A DNA stretch of 64,000 nt from contig NZ_LYXZ01000009.1 of assembly GCF_001676615.1 (NCBI RefSeq), positions 1 to 64,000 of the forward strand, read 5' to 3'. This DNA is from Labrys sp. WJW (lineage in GTDB: Bacteria > Pseudomonadota > Alphaproteobacteria > Rhizobiales > Labraceae). Below the pieces are notes generated by a model. It saw only the letters and a program-made list of their open reading frames with translations, was not told where the DNA came from and did not search any database. Below are positions 8,688 through 16,466 of the stretch, in pieces. Both the position numbers and the translations under genes were made by a program. Numbering within the stretch: the stretch's first letter is position 1; the number at the start of each line of letters is the position of its first letter.

Positions 8688-9359
8688 TCATGGAGGTTCA
8701 GGATCGCACCATTCCCTGGGGGATGCCGGCAGGTCCTCGTCGTCGCTCCAATCGAGGGCGCTCAGGATTTCCCCGGAAACGACCTCCACCGTGGTTCGCC
8801 GTCTCATCGCCAACTGGCGCAGCATGCCATAGGCTTCCTGCTCCGAACGGCTGTTTGTAAGCATCATCGCGAGCTTGGCGCGTTCGATCGTGCGGCAGGT
8901 TTCGAGCTTGGCCTGCATGCGGTGCAGGTTTGCGCAAAGCCGCTTTTCGCGCCGGAAATTATTCACTGTCACCAGGAGATTGGTGAGAATCCCGAAGGGT
9001 CGGATGGGTAGTCCGATGACGGCATTCGCTCGAATTCGCAGCAGTCTGTCGATCGCGAGGGGATTTTCATAGTCGATCACCCCGATCAGGACCGCAGGGG
9101 GATCGTCGGCCTGCCATTCAAACGTCAGCTTGTGTTCTATGATCTGGTCGAACATTGCGAAAACGATATCGATGTTTTCGAAAGTGCTCGGCGGGGGCCA
9201 GATTTCTTCCACATGACAGCCGATCCGCATCAGGTGAGACCGTAGAGCCGCGCCTTCGCTGTTCTTCGGCTGGACGAGCAGGACACGCAAGGATCGCAGG
9301 TCCTTGACCGAAACCATCTGATCCCTGTCCTTGCCACTGGAGGAATGGGAACCCCGCAT
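8688..9359 (-). CDS. AmiR/NasT-type ANTAR antiterminator
   Basis: This 223-residue protein has an N-terminal pseudo-receiver fold (about 20-130) without a clear phospho-acceptor aspartate pocket, a short coiled region, and a C-terminal three-helix ANTAR domain (about 150-205; the run with AKLAMMLTNS, EQEAYGMLRQLAM and EVVSGEIL). AmiR of Pseudomonas binds leader RNA and prevents termination when released by the amide sensor AmiC. The gene lies directly downstream of the AmiC-like gene, 81 bp apart, as in the ami operon. GAGAGGATC precedes the start at 9359. Likely targets are the hydantoinase or permease leaders on the other strand. Confidence 0.85.
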   Translation of the reverse strand: MRGSHSSSGKDRDQMVSVKDLRSLRVLLVQPKNSEGAALRSHLMRIGCHVEEIWPPPSTFENIDIVFAMFDQIIEHKLTFEWQADDPPAVLIGVIDYENPLAIDRLLRIRANAVIGLPIRPFGILTNLLVTVNNFRREKRLCANLHRMQAKLETCRTIERAKLAMMLTNSRSEQEAYGMLRQLAMRRRTTVEVVSGEILSALDWSDDEDLPASPREWCDPEPP

Positions 9360-9440
9360 GATCAGATCCTCTCACCGGCATCCGTTTGTCGCGAGCGGCC
9401 TGCCTGTCGAAGCGCATGGGGCTTCTCAGGCATTACTGGA

Positions 9441-10631
9441 TCACTCCTGAGTGCCGAAAGAGTCGGCGCGAAGCGTTTTCGGCAGGTCGGGAGGCTGCAA
9501 TGGCGTGTCCTCGTCATCCAGGAAATAGGCGGCCCGATACGGGTCGGGGGGGACGGCGTGGCTGGTCTCGGCCACGATGTCGAACTGCCCGTCCTCTCGC
9601 ACGACTCCAATCTTGGGCCAGACATGCGCGTGGGAATTCAACGGGTCGATGGCGATCACACCCTGCGGCGCGTCGAAGGTCGAACCGAGGATTTGCGCGC
9701 GCACGAGATTGACGTTGTCGGAATCGCACTGCCGCATCGCCTGCGCGACCACATGGGCCTGGGTGTAGGCGGCCTCCCAGCCCATGTTCGCATTTGGCTG
9801 TTCGCCATGCACGGCCTGGTACCGCTCGAGACACGACCTGTTTGCTAAGTTGGTTTGCGACTGGAAATAAGTGGCCGCAGTAATATGGCCGGATGCTGCA
9901 CCGATGCCGATTTCCCGGATGTCGGTTTCGCTGGTCGTCAAGCTTGCCACCGGCATCTGATAGGCGTCGAGGCCGTTGTCGGCATAGGCCTTGTAGAATT
10001 TCACATTCGAATTGCCGACGAAATTGTTGAACACGATATCCGGTTTGCGGCTTTTCATGTCCTTGATCAGGGCGTCGAATTCTTCAATCGACGCTTCTTC
10101 TGGAAGGTAGCGCTGGCCAACGATCTCGCCATCGCGGGAGCCGATCAGATCAGCCATGATCCTCCCGGATTCACGCGGCCACACATAATCCGAACCGACA
10201 ATGTACAGTCTCGGCGTGAAGTTCTCCAGAAGATAGGATCCTAGGAAGAAACTATTCTGATTGGGAACTGCGCCAAAATAAACGATGTTCCTTGAATATT
10301 CGAAGCCTTCATATTGCGCCGGGTAGCACAATAACCCATGCTCCCGGTCCAGGACACTCAAGACGGCCTTGCGTTGGCTGGAAGTATAGCATCCAAGGAT
10401 AATGCTTGCCTTCCTTTCCGACAAAAGTTCGCGGGCCATATCCTGATATGCTGATGGCTTTCCCTCGGGATCGCCATAGATCGCAACGAGCTCGCGCCCG
10501 TTTATGCCCCCTGCCTCATTGATCTCGTCGATGGCGAATTTGGTCGCGGACAGCATGCTGCGCTCGGTTGCCGCGGTCCAACCCGTTTTCGAGAACAGCA
10601 CCCCAATATGGATTGGTCGATCGCTTGTCAT
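9441..10631 (-). CDS. AmiC-like amide sensor (periplasmic-binding fold, cytoplasmic)
   Basis: This 396-residue type I ligand-binding protein matches Pseudomonas AmiC along its length, including LLCYPAQYEGFEYSRNIVY, GSDYVWPRES and ASLTTSE. There is no signal peptide, which fits AmiC, a cytoplasmic negative regulator that sequesters AmiR until an amide binds. Start alternatives are 10631 and 10649; I use 10631 because residues thereafter align with AmiC. It is transcribed towards the AmiR-like gene. Urea/amide ABC transporter receptors (UrtA, FmdD) are in the same superfamily, but the partner gene and lack of export signal favour AmiC. Confidence 0.85.
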   Translation of the reverse strand: MTSDRPIHIGVLFSKTGWTAATERSMLSATKFAIDEINEAGGINGRELVAIYGDPEGKPSAYQDMARELLSERKASIILGCYTSSQRKAVLSVLDREHGLLCYPAQYEGFEYSRNIVYFGAVPNQNSFFLGSYLLENFTPRLYIVGSDYVWPRESGRIMADLIGSRDGEIVGQRYLPEEASIEEFDALIKDMKSRKPDIVFNNFVGNSNVKFYKAYADNGLDAYQMPVASLTTSETDIREIGIGAASGHITAATYFQSQTNLANRSCLERYQAVHGEQPNANMGWEAAYTQAHVVAQAMRQCDSDNVNLVRAQILGSTFDAPQGVIAIDPLNSHAHVWPKIGVVREDGQFDIVAETSHAVPPDPYRAAYFLDDEDTPLQPPDLPKTLRADSFGTQE

Positions 10632-11173
10632 TATTGCGCAAGACTCCATCAACACGAGAATGCGGCACCCTGCTCTTAGCCAGCAAACTTGCCATTCGAG
10701 TGGCGCTGCCGTCGCAGGTGATCTCAAACGCTAGAGGAGCGGATCTGGTCGGTCAATGCTTGTTCAAGACTGGATTATAAGGCTGTACGCGGATGCTTGC
10801 GAGACCATTGCTCGTACAAAGTCTTCTTCGGCTTGCCCGGGCATAGCCGACGCGCTCGCTGTCAAGCTGACGCGGCTCGGGTCGACCCCGCTTCGGAGCA
10901 GCGGGTGGGTGCTCCATCCAATTCATCGTCGCCCATGCCCGGGCGCTCGTGGCGGTTGAACGGCTGCGCTTTGCTCCGTTGCTTTGGGAGCGGAGGATCG
11001 GCAATGCGGCCCGGCTGGGGAGCGGCGCCTGGCTTCTCCAGCCCGCCGCGCCCCCGCTCCGAAATGCGCAACAAGGTGAATGTTGAGTCGGGCTCGCGAT
11101 ATTTACGGCAGCGAGCGCCGGCTATTATCGGGCACCAAGAAGCCTTTTCCACTCGAACAGGAGACGCCGACCG
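10632..11173. other. Intergenic region between amiC-like and serC-serA genes
   Basis: This 540-bp divergent spacer must hold both promoters. I see no supported gene: frames in it lack ribosome sites and family motifs. GCTCGC/GCGAGC (11092-11116) forms a small inverted repeat about 60 bp before the downstream ATG, and AGGAGA precedes that ATG. Confidence 0.5.
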
Positions 11174-14149
11174 ATGGCGAATGCCCAGACGCTAAAGGCA
11201 CAACGCGACAAGACTCTCGAACTGACGCGTTCGGGGCCGCCGGCGCGCACCTCCAATCCCTTCTTCGGCGTTGGGCCGATCACCGACGGCACACTGGACG
11301 AGGTCGATGCCCGCCTCCTGCGCTTCGAATTCGATAGCTGGCTCGAAAAGAACTACCGGAAGCTCGACGACCGGGGTGGCGATCTCGGCCCCTTCACCAC
11401 GGCCGAGGTCGGGCGGAGCATGCATCGGGGCTATCCCGCCGACAAGTTCCTGACCGACATGATGCGGGAGATCCATCGCTATTTCGAGTTCCCCAAGGCG
11501 AACAAGATGGCGGTGGGGCTCGGCGGTGGCCATAGCGGTTTCACGGTCTGCGCCCTCCACCTGGTGACCGCCAGCGATCCCAGCCAGCATGTCTATGTCG
11601 ACACGCTCCGGCCGGAATCCGAAGCCGCCAAGGCCGGCGGCTTCTTCCGCCAGTCCTGGGGGGCGCAGCTCATCGAGATGCACCGCTACGCCCGCAATGG
11701 CGATGAGTCCCGCATCCACTTTGCCGAGGAAGAGGGCGCCATTCCCAGCGCCGACGCGCTCGAAAGGATGGGCGTCAAGCTCTTCATCGGGGTTGGGCAT
11801 GAGACCACCGGCGCCACGACCTATACCGCCCAGGACATCGCCAATCTGCTCGAATGGCTCGACCGCAATCCGGCCGAACACCATGCCGTGCTCGACGCCA
11901 CCTCGATGCTCGGCGCCATGCCCTGGGGCGAGGAGGCGGTGAAGAGCGTCATTGCCAAATGCTGCCTGTTTATGCCGTTCCAGAAGGCGATCGGCGGTAT
12001 CTCGGGCTACTTCGTCGTCTCCTTCACGCCGCAGGCGCTGGATCTCGTCGAGAGGAACCAGAAGTCGCCGTCCTGGGCAATCCCGCGCCAGCTCAAGATC
12101 GTGGCGCCGGTCGATCCCAAGCGCCCTCTCACCGGCGAGAGGACCGTCAATGTCGGGCCGATCTATGACCCGGCGCAGGACAAGATGCTGGGTGGCGTGA
12201 TCAACACCTACTCCACCCTTGCCTTTGCCGAGACCACTTTCGGCCTGCTGCGCTCGGAAAAGCGCCTCGGGTCGGTTCAGGACCTCTACAAGCGCTCGGT
12301 GCGTAACCGCGCCGCCGTGAACCAGTGGGTGGCCAGCCATCCCCTGTTCGAGCTCGGCGTCGCCGATCCCGAGCGGCGCGGTGCCGCGGTGACGCTGCTG
12401 CGCATCAGGGATGCCGACATCACCGACGCCGCCATCCATGCCCGTATCATCGCCCGTTCCAAGCAAATTCTTGCCTATGAAGGCATCACCCATCCCAATG
12501 GCGAGCATGAGCGCGGTCTCGACGTTGCCCGCTATGTCAACGCCTTCCCCGGCACGCCCGGCGATTATCGCGCCTGGATCGGCGGCATCCGGCCGGTGGA
12601 GGACATCGATGCCTTGCTCGACAATCTCGAATACGCCTATCTGCGTGCCAAGATCGTGGTGCTCGAAGAAGAGCTCGCCAAGCTTGGCGAGACCTTCCCG
12701 GCCAGTGCCGATGGCGGTGGCGAGCGTGTCAGGCGCGACGATCCGAACCGGACCTACAAGGTATTGGTGGCCGATCTCATCGGCATGCGCTTCGACGGTG
12801 AGGGAGAGCCCGATCACCAGGAAGTCCGCCGCCACATCGAAGCGAAGGGCGGCGTCTTCCATCTCGGGCCGATCCGGGACGAAGGCGCGTTGGAGAAGGG
12901 GCGCATCCACTTCTTCTACCAGCCCAATCTCAGCACCGAGGCAGAGCTCCTGCCGCAGACCGACAAGGGCCAATATGATGCGGTGATTGCCGCGGCCACC
13001 TTCCTGCCGAAGAATTCGGTGTTTCCGCTCGGCGGCGTGCGCATCGGCGCCGGCACCGGCAATATGGGTTCGGTCTCCTGGGGTGGCGGCAGTGGCGTCG
13101 GCGGCGAAGCGCCCCTGATGAACACGCCGAGCTTCAACAGCCGGGCGACGGCCCAGATGGCCTTCAAGGCCCTGCTCAAGGTGGCGCCCGACCTCAAGGT
13201 CGACGAACTGCATCGGCGCGTCGTCGCCGGCGAGTTCGATACCGGCAAGCATTTGCGCGACTTCCCGACCGAAAAGCTGGAAGGGCGGCGCATCGCGGTG
13301 ATCGGCTATGGCAATATCGGCCGCGAGCTCGCCAAGCTCGCCAGCGCCTTTGGCATGCAGGTGGCCATCCATGCCCGCGAGCGGCACAAGGATTGGATCG
13401 AGTCGGAAGGCTTCGAATACGCTCCGACCGCCGAAGCTGCGGCGGAGGGGGCTCATGTCCTCACCGTGCATACCGGTCTCGGCCCGGTCGATGCCAAGAG
13501 CGGACGCTTCGCCAACCAGTCGCTGATCGGCAGCGATATCCTCAACCGCCTCGCCGATGGCGCCGTGCTCATCAACTATGACCGTGGCGAAGTGGTCGAC
13601 GCCGACGCCCTCGATGCGGCGTTTGCCCAAGGCAAGGTCTCCTATGCCTGCATCGACGCCGATCTCTTCCGCAATGCGGCCGACGGCACGCTGTCGGGCC
13701 CGATGGTGCCCTATCGCGCGCTCGAAAGCCGGCATCCCGGCAAGCTCGAACTTTTGCCGCATGCCGCCGCCGACACCGACCATCCCTCGCGGGTGGAGGG
13801 GGCCAGGCAGGCCGTCGACCAGATCTTCGACGTCATCCAATACGGTGTCGTCACCAATCTGAAGGGCGATCTGCCGCCGGGCTACCGCAATGCCGGCGCC
13901 CGCACCGTCAATGGCATAGGTGCCGTGACAGGTGGCACGCTTGCTCGCGCTGTCGCCGATGAAACAATCCTGCGCCAGGCGCGCGAGGCCGTGGAATCCC
14001 TCGCCGCGATCTGGGGAGCACTGTCATCGACCACCGATCCGGACCGTCGCGCCACCCTGTTGCAGCGCTATGGCGCCGCTCTCGTGCGGGACACCAACCG
14101 CTACACGGCGCTGACTGAAAAGCTCGGGCTCAGGGGGCCTTATGCCTAA
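11174..14149 (+). CDS. Fused phosphoserine aminotransferase / 3-phosphoglycerate dehydrogenase-like protein
   Basis: The 991-residue protein joins two serine-pathway folds. Residues about 25-510 form a fold-I PLP aminotransferase like SerC, with the probable Schiff-base lysine in FQKAIGG (K271). Residues about 525-930 form a D-2-hydroxyacid dehydrogenase like SerA: a Rossmann loop GYGNIG (711-716), the substrate arginine in NYDRGEVVD (R804) and the catalytic histidine in LLPHAAADT (H863). No ACT domain is visible; the last 60 residues are helical. SerA makes 3-phosphohydroxypyruvate and SerC aminates it, so the fusion would couple consecutive steps, with the dehydrogenase placed second. Substrate identity is inferred. 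AGGAGA precedes the ATG. Confidence 0.88.
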   Translation: MANAQTLKAQRDKTLELTRSGPPARTSNPFFGVGPITDGTLDEVDARLLRFEFDSWLEKNYRKLDDRGGDLGPFTTAEVGRSMHRGYPADKFLTDMMREIHRYFEFPKANKMAVGLGGGHSGFTVCALHLVTASDPSQHVYVDTLRPESEAAKAGGFFRQSWGAQLIEMHRYARNGDESRIHFAEEEGAIPSADALERMGVKLFIGVGHETTGATTYTAQDIANLLEWLDRNPAEHHAVLDATSMLGAMPWGEEAVKSVIAKCCLFMPFQKAIGGISGYFVVSFTPQALDLVERNQKSPSWAIPRQLKIVAPVDPKRPLTGERTVNVGPIYDPAQDKMLGGVINTYSTLAFAETTFGLLRSEKRLGSVQDLYKRSVRNRAAVNQWVASHPLFELGVADPERRGAAVTLLRIRDADITDAAIHARIIARSKQILAYEGITHPNGEHERGLDVARYVNAFPGTPGDYRAWIGGIRPVEDIDALLDNLEYAYLRAKIVVLEEELAKLGETFPASADGGGERVRRDDPNRTYKVLVADLIGMRFDGEGEPDHQEVRRHIEAKGGVFHLGPIRDEGALEKGRIHFFYQPNLSTEAELLPQTDKGQYDAVIAAATFLPKNSVFPLGGVRIGAGTGNMGSVSWGGGSGVGGEAPLMNTPSFNSRATAQMAFKALLKVAPDLKVDELHRRVVAGEFDTGKHLRDFPTEKLEGRRIAVIGYGNIGRELAKLASAFGMQVAIHARERHKDWIESEGFEYAPTAEAAAEGAHVLTVHTGLGPVDAKSGRFANQSLIGSDILNRLADGAVLINYDRGEVVDADALDAAFAQGKVSYACIDADLFRNAADGTLSGPMVPYRALESRHPGKLELLPHAAADTDHPSRVEGARQAVDQIFDVIQYGVVTNLKGDLPPGYRNAGARTVNGIGAVTGGTLARAVADETILRQAREAVESLAAIWGALSSTTDPDRRATLLQRYGAALVRDTNRYTALTEKLGLRGPYA

Positions 14150-14192
14150 GGCTAAAGGAACTGGTTTGGCCGGGCGGGACCGCCGTGGATAG

Positions 14193-14273
14193 CACCGGTA
14201 GGACATGAGCCAGCGATCATGCTGGCTCCGATTGGATGGAGGTCTCGCAACACCTCCATCCAGCCTACCGGTG
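14193..14273. repeat. Three-way-junction inverted-repeat element
   Basis: Three perfect stems are nested in 81 bp. An outer CACCGGTAGG (14193-14202) pairs with CCTACCGGTG (14264-14273). Inside are GAGCCAGC/GCTGGCTC (14207-14228, six-base loop) and GGATGGAGGT/ACCTCCATCC (14234-14261, eight-base loop). The region lies 43 bp after the serC-serA stop and has no open frame of note. It could be a structured RNA, a terminator-like 3' element or a mobile palindromic unit. Confidence 0.7.
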
Positions 14274-14425
14274 GCATCGGCACCCCAGAAAGTGGCTCGA
14301 CAGGATGACGTTGATCCTGGACGGATTGGGCAGGGCTGCCTCAGTCGGGCGGTCCAACAATTGGGGGATCGGAGCCCCAGAAACCTCTAGCACTCGCGGG
14401 CATAAATCGGGGAGTACTTCTCGTA

Positions 14426-14460
14426 GAAGCCCGGAGCGTCCATAGCGGGCTTCTTTCTGT
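14426..14460 (+). terminator. Rho-independent terminator
   Basis: GAAGCCCG (14426-14433) and CGGGCTTC (14446-14453) form a perfect eight-pair stem followed by TTTCTGT. It lies downstream of the three-way-junction element and upstream of the HTH gene, so a transcript from serC-serA or an independent small RNA would end here. Confidence 0.65.
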
Positions 14461-14525
14461 CATATTCACCGCCCAAGGTGACCGGGACGACAGCAATAGG
14501 TTTCCCTGCAGACTTGTGAATCAAG

Positions 14526-14780
14526 ATGGCCGCTGAATATCCCAATGGCCTGGCTCAGGCGATGAACCAGGCCGGTATGGACCCTTCATGGCTTGCAAGG
14601 CGGGTGGGCGTGGATCTTACCCAGCTGGAGGCATGGGCGGCGGGCCGGGAAGCGATCCCTCCCGACGTTGCGGTGAAGTTGTCCGCCAAGCTGAAGACCA
14701 CTGTGGCGGACATTCTATACGGGCTGGGACAGATCGAGGACGGTCGGCCCTCGAGATGGCAGATGCGGCGGCGAGGCTGA
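14526..14780 (+). CDS. Small XRE-type helix-turn-helix protein
   Basis: This 84-residue basic protein is almost entirely a Cro/CI-type helix-turn-helix: helices around LAQAMNQAG, SWLARRVGVDLTQLEAW and PPDVAVKLSAKLKTTVADI follow the five-helix XRE order. It would bind DNA as a dimer. It starts 65 bp after a strong terminator, so it has its own promoter. The ribosome site is weak. Function and target are unknown; its last codons overlap a possible 48-residue frame, an arrangement seen in small regulatory or toxin-antitoxin pairs, though no toxin family is recognised. Confidence 0.7.
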   Translation: MAAEYPNGLAQAMNQAGMDPSWLARRVGVDLTQLEAWAAGREAIPPDVAVKLSAKLKTTVADILYGLGQIEDGRPSRWQMRRRG

Positions 14781-14902
14781 TAGCCACGGTGGCTCTGTTC
14801 CGCCAGATCCCGATTCATGCCGTGGCGCAGGAAGACGGGACGTTCGGAACTCGCTTCGAAATAGAGATTCTGGGTTCATGGCCGCCCCTGAACGGTCGAT
14901 GA
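14756..14902 (+). CDS. Possible small protein overlapping the HTH gene
   Basis: A 48-codon frame begins with ATG 25 bp inside the end of the HTH gene, in another frame (MADAAARLIATVALFRQIP onwards), and ends at 14902. Translational coupling with the HTH gene is possible; GAGGAC lies about 15 bp upstream. No family is recognised and coding status rests on position only. Confidence 0.3.
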   Translation: MADAAARLIATVALFRQIPIHAVAQEDGTFGTRFEIEILGSWPPLNGR

Positions 14903-15012
14903 TGACGAAGGCCGTCTCCCATTTCGCAGGCCGGCTACGGATTGGACGGGAGAACGGGCTTTCCGCGGAAAAGACCCATTTCAGGATACGCAGACGAGGT
15001 TATGATCCCGGT

Positions 15013-15047
15013 GCATGCGCCGCCCGAGGGCGGCGCATGCCTTTTCT
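15013..15047 (+). terminator. Strong Rho-independent terminator before the cupin gene
   Basis: GCATGCGCCGCC (15013-15024) and GGCGGCGCATGC (15029-15040) give a perfect twelve-pair stem with loop CGAG, followed by CTTTTCTTGT. It ends transcripts coming from the HTH side, and it lies 40 bp before the cupin ATG, so it may alternatively act as an attenuator in the cupin leader. Confidence 0.8.
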
Positions 15048-15088
15048 TGTGAATGAATATTGAAACCAGACAAAGGGGAGGGATCGCG

Positions 15089-15541
15089 ATGACCACGGAA
15101 CTGGATGGCGGTATCACGCGGCACGGCGAGGGCTATGAGCAGGTCGAATGGAACATTCTTGGCCAACGCTATTTCCCGAAGGCCGATTGCGGGTCGACCT
15201 TCGCCTTCGAGGCGAATTCCGAGCCCGGCCAGTTCGTGCCTGTCCACATCCATCCGACGCAGGATGAATTCATCTTTCTGCTGGAAGGTCAGCTGGAGCT
15301 GAAACTCGACGGAAAGTGGCAGACGGCCAAGCCCGGCGACCTGGTGCGCATGCCGCGCGGCATCCCGCATGGCTATTTCAACAAGACGGACAAGCCGGCT
15401 CGCGCGCTTTTCTGGGTGTCGCCCGCCGGCCGGCTGCGCGACCTGTTCAAGACCTTGCACAACATGTCCGATGTCGAAGCCGTCATACGTGCTTCCGCGG
15501 AACACGACGTCGATTTTCTGCCTCCAGAGGCCAATAACTGA
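15089..15541 (+). CDS. Cupin-domain protein
   Basis: This 150-residue protein has one cupin barrel. Motif 1 is seen around VPVHIHPTQDEFIFLLEG, with the two histidines and the glutamate that bind metal, and motif 2 around PGDLVRMPRGIPHGYFN with the third histidine. I chose the ATG at 15089 because AAAGGGGAGGG precedes it; an upstream ATG at 15053 has no such site. Single cupins of this kind are dioxygenases, isomerases or sensors; nothing in the sequence fixes the substrate. It lies 79 bp before an alpha/beta hydrolase, likely in the same operon. Confidence 0.85.
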   Translation: MTTELDGGITRHGEGYEQVEWNILGQRYFPKADCGSTFAFEANSEPGQFVPVHIHPTQDEFIFLLEGQLELKLDGKWQTAKPGDLVRMPRGIPHGYFNKTDKPARALFWVSPAGRLRDLFKTLHNMSDVEAVIRASAEHDVDFLPPEANN

Positions 15542-15620
15542 GACCAGGGCTTTCCGGAAAGCGGGAGCGGGGTGAGGCGAGCCCCGCTTTGCGAGCGGCA
15601 GGCCTGAAAGAGAGAGTAAG

Positions 15621-16448
15621 ATGCGATATCGGGTGGTCGACTGGACCTGGGCTTACGACAACGCAGCGAACATCCCCGGGAGCGCGGCGTGGCCGAATGC
15701 CTGGGTCGAGCCCGCCCGGATTGCCCGCGAGGCGCTCGTCGCCGATGACCGGGCGCGGCTGGAGCTCGCCTATGGCGACGATCTTCGCCAGCGCTTCGAC
15801 CTGTTCTATCCCAAGGGGAGCCCGGCCGGTCTGGTCGTCTTCGTCCATGGCGGATTTTGGATGGCGCTCGACAAGAGCTTCTGGTCGCATCTCGCGCAGG
15901 GGGCGCTGGCGCATGGCTATGCAGTGGCGATACCCAGCTACCCGCTTGCTCCGGAGGTGCGCATCGCCGACATCACGAAGTCGATCGGCCAGGCCATCGT
16001 GGCGGCTGCGAGCATCGTGCCGGGCCCGATCCGGTTGATCGGCCATTCCGCCGGCGGCCAGCTGGTGACGCGCATGATCAGCCAAACGACGCCGCTTCCC
16101 GATGAAGTCCAGGACCGGATCGCCGGAACACTCTCTGTTTCGGGCCTGCACGACCTTCGGCCGTTGATGAATATTGCGCGCAATGCGACGCTGAAGATCG
16201 ATACGAACGAAGCCAAAAGCGAGAGCCCGGCCCTGCTCGAGCCTTTGCCCGGCAGTCGGCTGATCTGCTGGGCGGGTGCCCGGGAGACCTCCGAGTTCCT
16301 TCGCCAGAATGCGCTCCTCGGTAATATCTGGCGAGGTCTCGGCATCGAGACGGATGTCGTCGAGGAGCCGGACCGCCACCATTTCAATATCCTGGATGGG
16401 CTCGTCGATGCCGACCATGCCTTGACGCGCGCCCTATTCTCCATGTGA
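15621..16448 (+). CDS. Alpha/beta hydrolase (esterase / kynurenine formamidase-like)
   Basis: This 275-residue enzyme has the oxyanion-hole motif VFVHGGFWM (about 73-81), the nucleophile elbow GHSAGG (about 140-145) and a C-terminal DRHHFNIL that supplies the catalytic histidine. The HGG plus GHSAGG pattern and length fit the hormone-sensitive-lipase/BD-FAE and kynurenine formamidase group. No signal peptide is present, so it is cytoplasmic. AGAGAGAG precedes the ATG. Together with the cupin upstream it may serve a small aromatic-amide or ester pathway (inference). It converges on the motor-like operon with an 18-bp gap. Confidence 0.85.
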   Translation: MRYRVVDWTWAYDNAANIPGSAAWPNAWVEPARIAREALVADDRARLELAYGDDLRQRFDLFYPKGSPAGLVVFVHGGFWMALDKSFWSHLAQGALAHGYAVAIPSYPLAPEVRIADITKSIGQAIVAAASIVPGPIRLIGHSAGGQLVTRMISQTTPLPDEVQDRIAGTLSVSGLHDLRPLMNIARNATLKIDTNEAKSESPALLEPLPGSRLICWAGARETSEFLRQNALLGNIWRGLGIETDVVEEPDRHHFNILDGLVDADHALTRALFSM

Positions 16449-16466
16449 GACGCCTGGCGCGTCGGG

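Noticed and set aside
9441-10631. Urea/amide ABC-transporter binding protein (UrtA/FmdD)
   Set aside because: No signal peptide and no ABC permease or ATPase genes nearby, while an ANTAR regulator follows directly, as with AmiC.
11192-13840. An 882-codon minus-strand frame opposite serC-serA
   Set aside because: The plus-strand protein has clear catalytic motifs in both halves; the antisense product is low-complexity and unrecognisable.
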